Shown: in pieces, positions 9,058 to 18,474 of the stretch | Position numbering within the stretch: the first letter of the stretch is position 1 | Layout: every line of letters starts with the position of its first letter | Origin: Niabella beijingensis | GTDB taxonomy: Bacteria > Bacteroidota > Bacteroidia > Chitinophagales > Chitinophagaceae | Assembly: GCF_020034665.1 (NCBI RefSeq) | Contig: NZ_JAIQDI010000001.1 | Span: forward strand, 2,728,001-2,792,000 | Length of the DNA stretch: 64,000 nucleotides | Direction: 5' to 3' | The notes under the pieces: generated by a model | Told to the model about the DNA's origin: nothing | Databases searched by the model: none | The model's input: the letters and a program-made list of their open reading frames with translations, nothing else | Position numbers and translations under genes: made by a program

Positions 9058-9792
9058 ATGAGTGATCAACCTACCCTGTATACTTCGCTTTCGCCTGCGC
9101 TGGTTCATCTTTACGACCTGCGTGATGCTGTTGTTGTTGTGATTGATGTTTTCAGAGCTACCTCTACTATTGCCGCTGCCCTCTATAACGGCGCCCGGTA
9201 TGTGGTTCCGGTGGATTCCGTACCCAAAGCCATTGAGATCAGTGAGGAGCTGGGTGGTATTGCGGCCGGTGAACGGGACGGGAAACTGGCCGACGGGCTC
9301 CGTCATGGCAACTCGCCCATGGAATATAAAAGGGAATTTATTGAAGATAAAATACTGGTGCTGACCACCACCAACGGTACCCGCCTGTTATATATGGCGC
9401 TGGAGCAGGGCGCCGGCAATATCATTACGGGCTCCTTTCCCAATCTTTCCTCTGTATGCCGCTATGTAACAGCACAAAATAAGAACGTGGTGCTGGCCTG
9501 CGCCGGCTGGAAGGACAAGTTCAACCTGGAGGATACGCTGTTCGCAGGGGCAGTGATCAGCCAGGTGAAACATCATTTTTCGATCCACTGCGACAGTTCA
9601 CTGATGGCCGAATATATGTATCAGCAAAACCGGAACGACCTGCTGGGGTTTTCCAGAAACCTGACCCACTACCACCGGCTGGTAGACCGGTTCGGTTATA
9701 TTGATGATATTGCCTTCTGTTTACAGGAAAACAGCGCCGATGTTTTGCCGCTTTATGACGACGGAAAGCTCATCCGGCAGGGCAACCTATAA
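9058..9792 (+). CDS. comB: 2-phosphosulfolactate phosphatase family protein (ComB-like)
   Basis: 244 residues. The ComB fold motifs are clear: VVVIDVFRATSTIAAAL near residue 26, GERDGK, the HGNSP block, TTTNGTRLL near 103, and CAGWKDKFNLEDTLFAGA near 149. In methanogens ComB removes phosphate from 2-phosphosulfolactate on the way to coenzyme M. Bacteria with this gene usually have no coenzyme M, so the bacterial substrate is uncertain; sulfolactate metabolism or sulfonolipid-related chemistry is only inference. The gene starts 63 bases after gcvT, behind a terminator, so it is probably transcribed separately. Confidence 0.88.
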   Translation: MSDQPTLYTSLSPALVHLYDLRDAVVVVIDVFRATSTIAAALYNGARYVVPVDSVPKAIEISEELGGIAAGERDGKLADGLRHGNSPMEYKREFIEDKILVLTTTNGTRLLYMALEQGAGNIITGSFPNLSSVCRYVTAQNKNVVLACAGWKDKFNLEDTLFAGAVISQVKHHFSIHCDSSLMAEYMYQQNRNDLLGFSRNLTHYHRLVDRFGYIDDIAFCLQENSADVLPLYDDGKLIRQGNL

Positions 9793-9877
9793 AGATACGT
9801 TTTTTTTGTTGAACAGGCGCATAATAAATTTTCCTAAAATCTTGTACAAATAGTAGGAAAAGCGGATAAGATTCTTT

Positions 9878-9885
9878 TATTTTTG
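9878..9885 (+). promoter_or_regulatory. Candidate -7 element TATTTTTG upstream of the SNF2 helicase
   Basis: Exact TAnnTTTG match 109 bases before the helicase start. It would produce a leader of about 100 nt. No -33 TTTG at the usual distance. Confidence 0.35.
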
Positions 9886-9888
9886 CCG

Positions 9889-9950
9889 ATTGTCCTTTTT
9901 GTAGCCCCGTGTTGAATAAACAGGGCCGGCTCCTCTTTTCTAAGGACAAT
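9889..9950 (+). other. Inverted repeat in the helicase leader
   Basis: ATTGTCCTT (9889-9897) is repeated in perfect inverted form as AAGGACAAT (9942-9950). It encloses a second imperfect stem, GCCCCGTGTT with AACAGGGC. The nested hairpin fills the predicted 5' leader of the helicase gene. A variant AAGGGACAAC follows at once. There is no T-run, so this does not look like a terminator. Confidence 0.45.
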
Positions 9951-9993
9951 AAAGGGACAACAGGGATTATTAACAAAGCATAATAACAGCGGT

Positions 9994-12900
9994 TTGGCAT
10001 TACCACATTTATTAAAACACGTTTACACCTTTGGAACCGATGAAGTGATCCGCAGGGGTAAAAAAACATTTGCACTGGGATTTGTAGAGCTGATCGAATA
10101 TGACAAGCTTACGGGAAGTATCTTCTTCCGGGTAAAGGATGATACCTACAGTACCTTTTATAAGGTGCACATCCAAAAGTTCAACGATCCCAAGAACCTC
10201 TCGCTGAAATGCAACTGCCCCTATAACCTGGGAGAGGTCTGCAAACACGAAGTGGCAGCGCTTTTCCAGCTGCAGGAGCTGATCGACAAGGGGCAGCTGG
10301 AAGATGAGGAAATGTATTACGACCAGCGCCATACGGTGGTAAAGATCCGCAACCTTGATGTGCGTTCCATCCGGCACCTGTGCGCACCGGAAGTATTTAA
10401 CGAAGCGGAAAAATTTTTGCAGAAGAAGAAAGCAAAGATCGTTCATGCACAGGATGAAACGGTACGCGCCGTGGTAACGCTGGACGGAAAAGAATACAAG
10501 GTGGCCATTAAAAAAAATGAAGAACGCAACTTTGATACCAGCTGTGATTATGAGGATACCGATCATCCGCTTTGTTTGCCCAAAGTGATCGTATTTCTGC
10601 AGCTGATCAAACAACATGGCCCTTTTTATTTTGATACGATCCGCAACAGGGACGTGGAAAAAAATAAATTGCTGGAAGCCTACGGCTATTCACTGAATGA
10701 CGACCTGAAGGGCAAATTTGAATTTGTGTTTAAGGACGGCAAACCTTTCCTGCGGGTACTGGATCCGAAGATCAAACGGATCCACACACTTACGCCCGGT
10801 GAAAGGCCCGCGGCATCCGCCGTAAAGCAGCTGCAGCAGGCAACCGAAAAAGAAGATACCGTTGCGGTTGAAGAGCAAACCGCCAGGAAGCTGGGTATCG
10901 TATTCGATTTTAATAAAGCCGCCTACCCTTATTTCCAGGTGCACATTGTATCGGGGGAAGTGAATGAAAATGGTTCCGGTTTTGTCGGAAAAGCGGAAGC
11001 GCTGGATATTACCCATTTTATTGATACGGTCGATTTTAATGAGGAGGATATCAGCGTGCTGAACTCTGTACGGAAATTACAGGACGTCGAGATCAGCAAA
11101 TATGTGAACCGCAACACGCCGTTCAACGACATGTGGGGGCAGGAAGAGCCGGCCACTACCGTAAATAATGAAACCCGGCAGCTCGTTAATGAGTACATGC
11201 TGCCCCGTTTAAGAAAACTGCTGGCCGATGCAGGCGAAGAGGCGCTGGCCTTTATGCTGCCCAAAGGAAAGTCGTTTGTTACGGAAAATATTGAACAGAT
11301 CGATATTTTCACTGAGCCCGCTGCCATCGAATTCTTTGTGGACAAAGAGAACGATGAGCAGTTCAGCTGCGACTGCCTGGTCCGCCTGCGTGGTATGGTG
11401 CATGGCGTAGAGCAGAATGAAAGTCCCTGCCCGCTGTTGTTTTTGTACAACCATCAGCTGTTCCTTTTTAACAATGCGGAAAGTATCGGGCTGATCGAAC
11501 GGTTTTTGCCCAACGGGAAGATGATCATTTCACAGTCGGAATGGCCCGAGACCCTGCACGAATTCATATTACCCCTGGCACGGGAATACAAGGTGGATTT
11601 TGATGCCTCCATGCTGCATGTGCTGAAGAACATCGTGCCGGAGGCAAAGCTGCTGCTGATCGAAAAGGGCGATCACCTTATTTTCAAACCACAGTTCTCC
11701 TATAAAGGATACGAAACCGACCTGCTGGGCAAAGAGATCTTCCTGATCCCCGAAGGCGACAAGATCCTGTCCATACACCGCAACAAAGAAAAGGAGGCCG
11801 CGTTTGTAGACCGCCTCAAGAATCTGCACTCCAACCTGGTAATGAATGAGGAGAACGGAACACTGGCCTTAAAAGGCTCGGAGATCCTAAAGGACAACTG
11901 GTTCTTTTTATTCGTGGATGCGATGAAGGAAATGCAGGTTCCTGTGTTTGGGTATGATGCATTGCGGAATTTCCGCTTCAATACGGCCAAGCCACAGACA
12001 AAGATCTTTATCTCCAGCAATACCGACTGGTTTGATGCAAAGGTGGATATCGTTTTCGGCGATCAGCAGGTATCCATTGCCGATGTAAAAAGAGCGCTTG
12101 CCAATAAGCAGATGTACGTACAGCTGGGCGATGGCACCCTGGGGGTATTACCCGAAGAATGGCTGAAAAAATATGCCCTGCTTTTCCGGGTAGGGGAAGG
12201 TGCCAACCAGAACCTGAAACTTTCCAAATACCATAAAAGCGTGGTGGATGAGCTCTTTGAGCTGAAGAATGAGGAAGAGCTGGTATTTGAACTGGAAGAG
12301 AAATACAACCGGCTGCGGGATTTTGAAAAGATCCATGAAATTGAGCCGCCGACACATTTGCTGCCCATACTCAGGCCCTACCAGATGGCTGGGTTCCAGT
12401 GGATCAATTATCTGAGGAATGTGAACTGGGGCGGGATCCTGGCGGATGACATGGGTTTGGGTAAAACCGTTCAGGCGCTGTCGTATTTAGAGCATTACAA
12501 ATCGGAAAATCCGGATGCACGTATCCTGGTGATCTGTCCTACCACGCTGATCTATAACTGGGAAAATGAGATCAAGAAGTTTACGCCGTCCCTTACCTAC
12601 CGCATTCATCACGGCCCGTCGCGCACGCGTAATTCCGATGATATCCTGCGGCAGGATGTTACCATTACCACTTATGGCACCTTGCGCAGCGATATTAAAT
12701 TATTTGTAAGCGTTCCGTTCGACTATGCCGTGCTGGATGAGAGTCAGGCTATCAAGAACCCCGCCAGCAAGGTAACCAAGGCGGCTTATCTCATCAATGC
12801 CAAATACCGGCTTTGTATGAGTGGTACACCATTGCAGAACAATACATTTGATATCTATGCGCAGATGAACTTCCTCAATCCGGGGATGCTGGGAAGCATT

Positions 12901-13758
12901 GAGTTCTTCCGCCAGGAATTTGCCATTCCGATCGACAAGCTGGGAGAGGCTGATCGTAAAGAGCATTTGAGAAAACTATTGTATCCCTTTATCCTGCGCA
13001 GGACCAAAGAGCAGGTGGCCAAGGATCTTCCGGAAAAGCAGGAGATGATCCTGTGGTGCGAAATGGAAAGCGAGCAGCGCTCGATCTATGATGCGTACCG
13101 GAATGACTACCGCGATAAGATCCTTGGTAATATTGAAACGCAGGGGATCGGGCGCTCGCAGATGACCATCCTGCAGGGATTGATGAAGCTGCGGCAGATC
13201 TGTGATTCCCCGGCCATACTGAACGAAGATGAAACGTTTGAAAACCATTCGATAAAAATTGAAGAACTGGTGCGGGAGATCACAGAAAACATGAGCGACC
13301 ACAAGGCGCTGATCTTCTCCCAGTTCCTGGGCATGCTGGGACTGATCCGGCAAAAGCTGGATGACCTGGGCATCAAGTATGAATATTTTGACGGAAGCAC
13401 TTCGGCACCCGATCGTGAAAAAGCTATCCAGAGTTTCCAGAGGAACGACGAAGTACGGGTATTCCTGATCTCCTTAAAGGCCGGTGGCGTGGGGCTGAAC
13501 CTTACGGCAGCAGACTATGTATATATCGTGGATCCCTGGTGGAACCCTGCCGTGGAGCAGCAGGCCATCGACCGTACGCACCGTATCGGGCAGACGAAGA
13601 GTATTTTTGCTTACCGCATGATCTGTAAGGATACTATTGAGGATAAGATCCTGAAACTCCAGGAAAAGAAAAAAGCGCTGGCAAAAGACCTGATCTCGGA
13701 TGAGACCGGATTTGTAAAATCACTTACCAGGGAAGATGTGGAATATTTGTTCAGTTAA
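9994..13758 (+). CDS. SWIM zinc-finger SNF2-family DNA helicase/translocase
   Basis: 1254 residues. A SWIM zinc-finger (CxCxnCxH: Cys73, Cys75, Cys83, His85) lies at the N-terminus. The SNF2 ATPase occupies the C-terminal third: Walker A DDMGLGKT (818-825), the motif II box as DESQ (915-918), the SGTPLQNN block, and helicase-C motifs FSQFLGMLGLI, SLKAGGVGLNLTAADYV and DPWWNPAVEQQAIDRTHRIGQ. It should use ATP to move along double-stranded DNA and remodel bound proteins; its cellular role in Bacteroidota is not established. The start is a TTG at 9994: the frame is open back to a stop near 9913 without any ATG or GTG, and the next Met is far inside the SWIM region. Confidence 0.92.
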   Translation: MALPHLLKHVYTFGTDEVIRRGKKTFALGFVELIEYDKLTGSIFFRVKDDTYSTFYKVHIQKFNDPKNLSLKCNCPYNLGEVCKHEVAALFQLQELIDKGQLEDEEMYYDQRHTVVKIRNLDVRSIRHLCAPEVFNEAEKFLQKKKAKIVHAQDETVRAVVTLDGKEYKVAIKKNEERNFDTSCDYEDTDHPLCLPKVIVFLQLIKQHGPFYFDTIRNRDVEKNKLLEAYGYSLNDDLKGKFEFVFKDGKPFLRVLDPKIKRIHTLTPGERPAASAVKQLQQATEKEDTVAVEEQTARKLGIVFDFNKAAYPYFQVHIVSGEVNENGSGFVGKAEALDITHFIDTVDFNEEDISVLNSVRKLQDVEISKYVNRNTPFNDMWGQEEPATTVNNETRQLVNEYMLPRLRKLLADAGEEALAFMLPKGKSFVTENIEQIDIFTEPAAIEFFVDKENDEQFSCDCLVRLRGMVHGVEQNESPCPLLFLYNHQLFLFNNAESIGLIERFLPNGKMIISQSEWPETLHEFILPLAREYKVDFDASMLHVLKNIVPEAKLLLIEKGDHLIFKPQFSYKGYETDLLGKEIFLIPEGDKILSIHRNKEKEAAFVDRLKNLHSNLVMNEENGTLALKGSEILKDNWFFLFVDAMKEMQVPVFGYDALRNFRFNTAKPQTKIFISSNTDWFDAKVDIVFGDQQVSIADVKRALANKQMYVQLGDGTLGVLPEEWLKKYALLFRVGEGANQNLKLSKYHKSVVDELFELKNEEELVFELEEKYNRLRDFEKIHEIEPPTHLLPILRPYQMAGFQWINYLRNVNWGGILADDMGLGKTVQALSYLEHYKSENPDARILVICPTTLIYNWENEIKKFTPSLTYRIHHGPSRTRNSDDILRQDVTITTYGTLRSDIKLFVSVPFDYAVLDESQAIKNPASKVTKAAYLINAKYRLCMSGTPLQNNTFDIYAQMNFLNPGMLGSIEFFRQEFAIPIDKLGEADRKEHLRKLLYPFILRRTKEQVAKDLPEKQEMILWCEMESEQRSIYDAYRNDYRDKILGNIETQGIGRSQMTILQGLMKLRQICDSPAILNEDETFENHSIKIEELVREITENMSDHKALIFSQFLGMLGLIRQKLDDLGIKYEYFDGSTSAPDREKAIQSFQRNDEVRVFLISLKAGGVGLNLTAADYVYIVDPWWNPAVEQQAIDRTHRIGQTKSIFAYRMICKDTIEDKILKLQEKKKALAKDLISDETGFVKSLTREDVEYLFS

Positions 13759-13836
13759 CAGGAAAGAACAGGATGCGATCCTCCTTACTTCCTTTTTTTC
13801 TGCCTGCGATCGGTCACATCTGCAAATAATTAAAAT

Positions 13837-14118
13837 ATGAAATTCAGAAGATCCATATTATTATTCATCGTCGGCGTTATCCTTGTTGCCTATTTTACCA
13901 AGCCTTCGAAAGACCGGTTTATGGAAACGGTCCGGCAGACTGCTGGCAACGGACAGCCTCCGGTTATAGAGTACCAGGACAAATTTTTATACGCCGCGGT
14001 TACCGCGACCTATGTGGATATCAGTAATCCCATCCGGGAAAACAACCGGGTAGTGGCTCCGGCGCGCAAGGAAACCTATATCGGTGTTTTCGGGCGCTAC
14101 TGGAAGCAGAACCAGTAA
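13837..14118 (+). CDS. Small single-pass membrane protein, DUF4359-like
   Basis: 93 residues. One N-terminal hydrophobic segment (SILLFIVGVILVAYF, about 6-20) is followed by a polar domain with TKPSKDRFMETVRQ and a C-terminal YIGVFGRYWKQ. The pattern (TM anchor, then a 'kPS.D.F' motif and a closing 'iGiFG.fw' motif) recalls DUF4359, but I cannot confirm this. No function is known. It lies 78 bases after the helicase gene and converges on the AraC gene with two bases between the stop codons. Confidence 0.7.
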   Translation: MKFRRSILLFIVGVILVAYFTKPSKDRFMETVRQTAGNGQPPVIEYQDKFLYAAVTATYVDISNPIRENNRVVAPARKETYIGVFGRYWKQNQ

Positions 14119-14120
14119 TT

Positions 14121-15002
14121 TTATTTCCGGTGGAGCTGCCGGTAATGCATGGGGGAAAGATCAAACTTTTTCTTAAAGATCCTGGAAAAATAAAAGAGCG
14201 TCTCAAAACCCGTCTGGTAGGCGATTTCCCGGACGGGCAGGCTGGTGGCGCGTAATAGTTCGCAGGCCTTACCCAGCCGCAGTTCCAGGTGGTATTGATT
14301 GGGGGAGATGCCGGTGGCCGCTTTAAAATCCTTCCGGAATTTGGAATAACTTACAGTAAGCTGCTGCGCCACTTCCGTCATGTGCACATCGCTTTCCAGC
14401 GCTTCCTGCAACAGGAATTTTGCTTTGGATATATATTGCAGGGCGTCGCTGGTATTTTCCTGCTTGTAAACCGATGCGTTGTACACCAGGGAGATGATCT
14501 GCAGCACGATACCGGCAATCAACTGGTGGTAGCCCGGTGCGGCATTCCTGATGGTATCGATCAGTCCGTGAAAAGCCATCAGCAGTTCTTCATTCAATCC
14601 TACATGGATCACCGGGTTCTTTTTGCTGAAGAAGCCGGATCGCATCAGCCGCTGCGGATAATAGCCGTTAAACCCGATCCAGTACTCTTCCCATCCTATT
14701 TTCGCCGACGGTTTGTAGCGGTGCCAGGTGCCGGGAAACAGCAGGAAGCAGCTGCCTTCCTGGATGGTGCTGGCCTGCTGATGGGCCGTTTCAAAAACGC
14801 CGCTGCCCTTCGATATAAATACGATATAATAGTCATTCAGGATCCGTCCTTTATTCCAGGTAAAGCGATGGGTGGTCGGATGCTCCCTGCTTACAGGATA
14901 AGGCTGGTGTTCGCGGATCTTGGTGTAACCAACGGTGGTAACATAAAGTCCCCAGTTATCCTCAATGGAAGTTTTCGCGAGGTATTTATGAAAATTCTTC
15001 AC
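14121..15002 (-). CDS. AraC family transcriptional regulator of the pectin-type PUL
   Basis: 293 residues. The N-terminal half is a cupin-like AraC sensing domain (YYIVFISKGSGVFETAHQQ and FLLFPGTWHRYKP motifs). The C-terminal hundred residues hold the two helix-turn-helix units (MTEVAQQLTVSYSKFRKDFKAATGISPNQYHLELRLGKACELL and VREIAYQTGFETLFYFSRIFKKKFDLSPMHYR, described here in pieces). It binds DNA as a sugar-responsive activator in relatives. It is transcribed away from the SusC gene at 15349, across a 346-base intergenic region, which makes the SusC-led operon the obvious target. Soluble AraC cupin regulators are less usual for PULs than hybrid two-component or SusR types, but known. Confidence 0.9.
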   Translation of the reverse strand: MKNFHKYLAKTSIEDNWGLYVTTVGYTKIREHQPYPVSREHPTTHRFTWNKGRILNDYYIVFISKGSGVFETAHQQASTIQEGSCFLLFPGTWHRYKPSAKIGWEEYWIGFNGYYPQRLMRSGFFSKKNPVIHVGLNEELLMAFHGLIDTIRNAAPGYHQLIAGIVLQIISLVYNASVYKQENTSDALQYISKAKFLLQEALESDVHMTEVAQQLTVSYSKFRKDFKAATGISPNQYHLELRLGKACELLRATSLPVREIAYQTGFETLFYFSRIFKKKFDLSPMHYRQLHRK

Positions 15003-15079
15003 AGATTAAATTTACATTAAATATCAAAAAGTGCAAATTAAAAGCGGAATTGTGTATCTGTATCTGAAGTAGGATAACG

Positions 15080-15087
15080 TAAATTTG
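15080..15087 (+). promoter_or_regulatory. Candidate promoter TAAATTTG for the PUL operon
   Basis: Exact TAnnTTTG match, with TCTG (15057-15060) 19 bases upstream as a weak -33 box. It implies a leader of about 260 nt before susC at 15349, longer than for other genes in the window. Confidence 0.45.
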
Positions 15088-15214
15088 GGATAGTTATTAT
15101 AGAAAAATGTAAGGACCTTCAGCCAGGGTCCGGACAGGAACGGTTGCTCTACGAACAATAAATAACGATCAGACAGTGTTTCAATAAACCGTAAAACGGA
15201 ACAGGGATAAGGTA

Positions 15215-15259
15215 TTCCGTAGCAGCAGCTACTGCTGCCGGAAGGGGGATTTATTTTTT
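15215..15259 (+). terminator. Hairpin plus T-rich tract in the susC leader (possible attenuator)
   Basis: TTCCG and GCAGCAG on the left arm pair with CTGCTGC and CGGAA on the right arm. Together they make a 12-bp stem (15215-15243) with a TA bulge and a CTA loop. A G5 stretch and then ATTTATTTTTTG follow. It lies inside the predicted mRNA leader, 90 bases before the susC start, so it could stop transcription early or mark the end of a leader RNA. Confidence 0.45.
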
Positions 15260-15348
15260 GATAAGGTCAGAAAATGTAAATTTAGTACCCGGGCTGGTTC
15301 TGCCAGAAAAGTCCGGTTTGCTTTATTCAATAATTAAACAGGCCAATT

Positions 15349-18300
15349 ATGACGATGCACAAACTGCTAAAAAAAACGCAGCTGTTAACATACAGCATGC
15401 CGTTCCTGCTCCTGCTGTTCTTTCATGGATTTGTAAAGGCACAGGGCAACGAGTCTTCCATCCGCGGAACGGTGACCCTGAGCCGCTCCGGCGATGACCT
15501 TACTGGTACCTCTGTGAATGTAAAAGGAAAAATAGAGGCGACCACAACCGATGCCAAAGGCAATTTTACACTGAAAGCCCGTATTCCCGTAACGCTGATC
15601 GTATCGCGGGTGGGTTATGGCACCCTGGAGGTACCCGTTGCCTCCAATGAACCCGTATCGGTATTGCTTACAGAAGGCAGCAATAACATGAACGAGGTGG
15701 TGGTGGTAAGCTATGGTACCCGGCTGGCGAAGGACATCACCAGTGCCGTGACCACTTTCAATGCCGCAAAGGCAAAAGACGTTCCTGCCGCAGAATTCGG
15801 CCAGCGGCTGCAGGGCCGCGTGGCGGGGGTGCAGATCAATATGGCGAATGGCCGCCCGGGCCAGGGTATCGACATGCGCATCCGGGGTGCGGCATCATTA
15901 AGTTCGGGTTATCAGCCGTTGATCGTGGTGGACGGCCAGCCGCTATCCGGCAGCAATACCCGTTCCGGAGACATGAACGTGGTTAACCCGGATGATATTG
16001 AAACCTTTACGGTATTAAAAGATGCTGCTGCTGCTGCATTGTATGGCTCCAGGGCTGCCAACGGGGTGATCATCATCACCACGAAACAGGCAAAATCCGG
16101 ACGTACCAACATATCGTTGGATACCTATTATGGCTGGCAAAAAGTACCCCAGAAAGGAAGACCGGATATGATGAACGCGCGGGAGTTTGCCACCTATATG
16201 AAAGAGTATTATGAAGATAAGGCCACATATGAAAGCTACACAGACGGTGTACCTGCAGAATACGCAAACCCGGATCAATACGGGGAGGGCACGAACTGGT
16301 ATAACGCATTGTTGCGAACAGCCCCTATGCAAAGTATTTCGGTAAACCTTTCTTCCGGTACAGATAAGGTCTCCTCTTCTTCTACATTATCCTATTTTAA
16401 CCAGGACGGGGTATTGCTGAATACGAATATGAAACGCTATGCGTTCCGTAGTAACAATGAATACCGGCCTTGGGATGGTGTAAAAATCGGACTGAACCTG
16501 TCGCCCTCTTATCAAACAGATCACAACACCCGGAACTATACGGATGGCAACCGGCAGATCCTGGCGAATGCAACGGCCGCTTCTCCCCTGATTCCCGTTC
16601 GTGCTGCTGATGGCTCCTACAATGTGGGAGTAAGCTCATTTGGAATGCTGAATTTAAATAACCCGGTACAGCAGCTGGAACTGGCGCAATCGGATTATAA
16701 AACATTCCGGTTATTAGGAAATGCCTATGCAGATATCGCCATTTTAAAGAATCTGCATTTTAAGTCAACCATCAATACCGATATATCGGCCTTTGAAGGA
16801 GATCTTTATCAAGGCACTATGTATGGCATCGGACTGAGTGCACCCAAGCTGCCCCGATCGCCATCCAGTTCTGCGGCTTCTCACAGCTCATACAACTATA
16901 CTTCGTGGCTTAATGAAAATACGCTTACCTATAATTTAAAAATAAAAGACCACAGCTTTGATGCGATGGCTGGGTACAGCGGGCAGAAGTGGAGACGCAA
17001 TTACAGAAGCATCAACGGATCTAATTTTGCAGGCGATGTGATCCCATGGATCTCCGGGGCTGCTGTTACCAACGGTTCTACAAACACAGAAGCGTGGAGC
17101 ACGGCCTCTTTTTTCGGGCGCCTGAACTATGATTTTAGAGGTAAGTATCTATTAACCGGAACCTTCCGGAATGATGGTGCTTCCAGGTTTGGGGAAAATA
17201 AAAAATACGGTCAATTCCCTTCCGTGTCTGCCGGCTGGATCGTGAGTGAGGAAGGTTTTTTCCCTAAAACCGGTGCCATTAACTTTTTAAAACTGAGAGG
17301 GAGCTATGGACGGACAGGGAATTTTAATATTCCAAACTACCAACAGGTTTCTAATGTAACGGCTACGAACTATGTTTTTGGGGGAACGCTTACACCCGGC
17401 TTTTCCATTACGATACTTGGTAACCCGGATTTGACCTGGGAAGTATCTACACAAACAGACATAGGCACCGATATCAACTTTTTCGATAACCGCATTGTGT
17501 TCTCTTATGATTATTACAATAAGCTGACCACAGCAATGCTTTATCCGATTTCTCTTCCTTACGAATCGGGGTACGCTAATATAACGGCAAACGTAGGAAA
17601 ATTCCGGATATGGGGACATGAGTTCCAGATAAGCTCCCGCAACCTGACCGGTGCGCTGGAATGGAATACTGATGTGAATCTTTCGCTGAATAACAACAAG
17701 GTTGTGGAGCTGCCTCCCAACACGCCTTTTGTGGGAGGGGGGGCTACATACTCTGGTTATAACAGATCCATTGTCGGCCACCACATCGGAGAGTTTTACG
17801 GCTATGTTTTTGATGGCGTATACAAAACGCAGGCAGAAGCCGATCAGCAGCCCAAACATTCCACTTCTATGGTTGGCTCGGCGCGGATGAAGGATGTGGA
17901 TGAAAATGGCGTGATCACGGCAGATGACCGTACATTAATAGGCAATCCAAGCCCGACTTACATCTATGGCATTACCAATACCTTTCGGTATAAGGATTTT
18001 GATTTTGCCATAGTGGGCTATGGCCAGGGAGGCAACCAGGTACTGAATGCCAACCGTGCGGACTGGACCAACCTGGATGGCATTATGAATGTTGCTTCTG
18101 ATATGAAAAACAGGTGGCGCTCGGAATCCAATCCGGGCAATGGGCTGGTGCCCCGTACAAGATCGGGCACTACCGAACTGTACCGGCTGGCCAATTCCTC
18201 CTGGGTGGAAGATGGTGATTTCTTTACCATTAAAAATATAACACTGGGTTATACGCTTCGCCCCAATGCGATCAAGTATATAAGATCTGCCCGCCTTTAT

Positions 18301-18456
18301 GTCAGCGTTCAACAGGCGTTTGTCTTCACAAAGTATTCAGGAATGAATCCCGAAGCGAATGCCACAAGGGATGATGCGGTAGGCACATATGGACAGGATC
18401 TGAGCACTTTCCCTATTCCAAGGACATTCATGATCGGAGCCAACTTTAATTTTTAA
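15349..18456 (+). CDS. SusC/RagA family TonB-dependent transporter of the pectin-type PUL
   Basis: 1035 residues. A signal peptide (about 1-31, ending FVKAQG) is followed by a carboxypeptidase-like beta-sandwich with the GTVTLSRSGDDLTGTSVNVKG start. Then come the MNEVVVVSYGTR junction, the plug domain (MRIRGAASLSSGYQPLIVVDG; LKDAAAAALYGSRAANGVI) and a long barrel ending in GANFNF. It pulls glycan fragments through the outer membrane together with the SusD encoded 18 bases downstream. It is the first gene of a nine-gene same-strand run that ends at 27991. ATG at 15349 or 15355 are both possible starts. Confidence 0.94.
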   Translation: MTMHKLLKKTQLLTYSMPFLLLLFFHGFVKAQGNESSIRGTVTLSRSGDDLTGTSVNVKGKIEATTTDAKGNFTLKARIPVTLIVSRVGYGTLEVPVASNEPVSVLLTEGSNNMNEVVVVSYGTRLAKDITSAVTTFNAAKAKDVPAAEFGQRLQGRVAGVQINMANGRPGQGIDMRIRGAASLSSGYQPLIVVDGQPLSGSNTRSGDMNVVNPDDIETFTVLKDAAAAALYGSRAANGVIIITTKQAKSGRTNISLDTYYGWQKVPQKGRPDMMNAREFATYMKEYYEDKATYESYTDGVPAEYANPDQYGEGTNWYNALLRTAPMQSISVNLSSGTDKVSSSSTLSYFNQDGVLLNTNMKRYAFRSNNEYRPWDGVKIGLNLSPSYQTDHNTRNYTDGNRQILANATAASPLIPVRAADGSYNVGVSSFGMLNLNNPVQQLELAQSDYKTFRLLGNAYADIAILKNLHFKSTINTDISAFEGDLYQGTMYGIGLSAPKLPRSPSSSAASHSSYNYTSWLNENTLTYNLKIKDHSFDAMAGYSGQKWRRNYRSINGSNFAGDVIPWISGAAVTNGSTNTEAWSTASFFGRLNYDFRGKYLLTGTFRNDGASRFGENKKYGQFPSVSAGWIVSEEGFFPKTGAINFLKLRGSYGRTGNFNIPNYQQVSNVTATNYVFGGTLTPGFSITILGNPDLTWEVSTQTDIGTDINFFDNRIVFSYDYYNKLTTAMLYPISLPYESGYANITANVGKFRIWGHEFQISSRNLTGALEWNTDVNLSLNNNKVVELPPNTPFVGGGATYSGYNRSIVGHHIGEFYGYVFDGVYKTQAEADQQPKHSTSMVGSARMKDVDENGVITADDRTLIGNPSPTYIYGITNTFRYKDFDFAIVGYGQGGNQVLNANRADWTNLDGIMNVASDMKNRWRSESNPGNGLVPRTRSGTTELYRLANSSWVEDGDFFTIKNITLGYTLRPNAIKYIRSARLYVSVQQAFVFTKYSGMNPEANATRDDAVGTYGQDLSTFPIPRTFMIGANFNF

Positions 18457-18474
18457 GCCTTAAAGAGATTTACA

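Noticed and set aside
14289..15020. Open frame of 243 codons opposite the AraC gene
   Set aside because: The AraC reading has clear cupin and helix-turn-helix motifs; the plus-strand frame has none.
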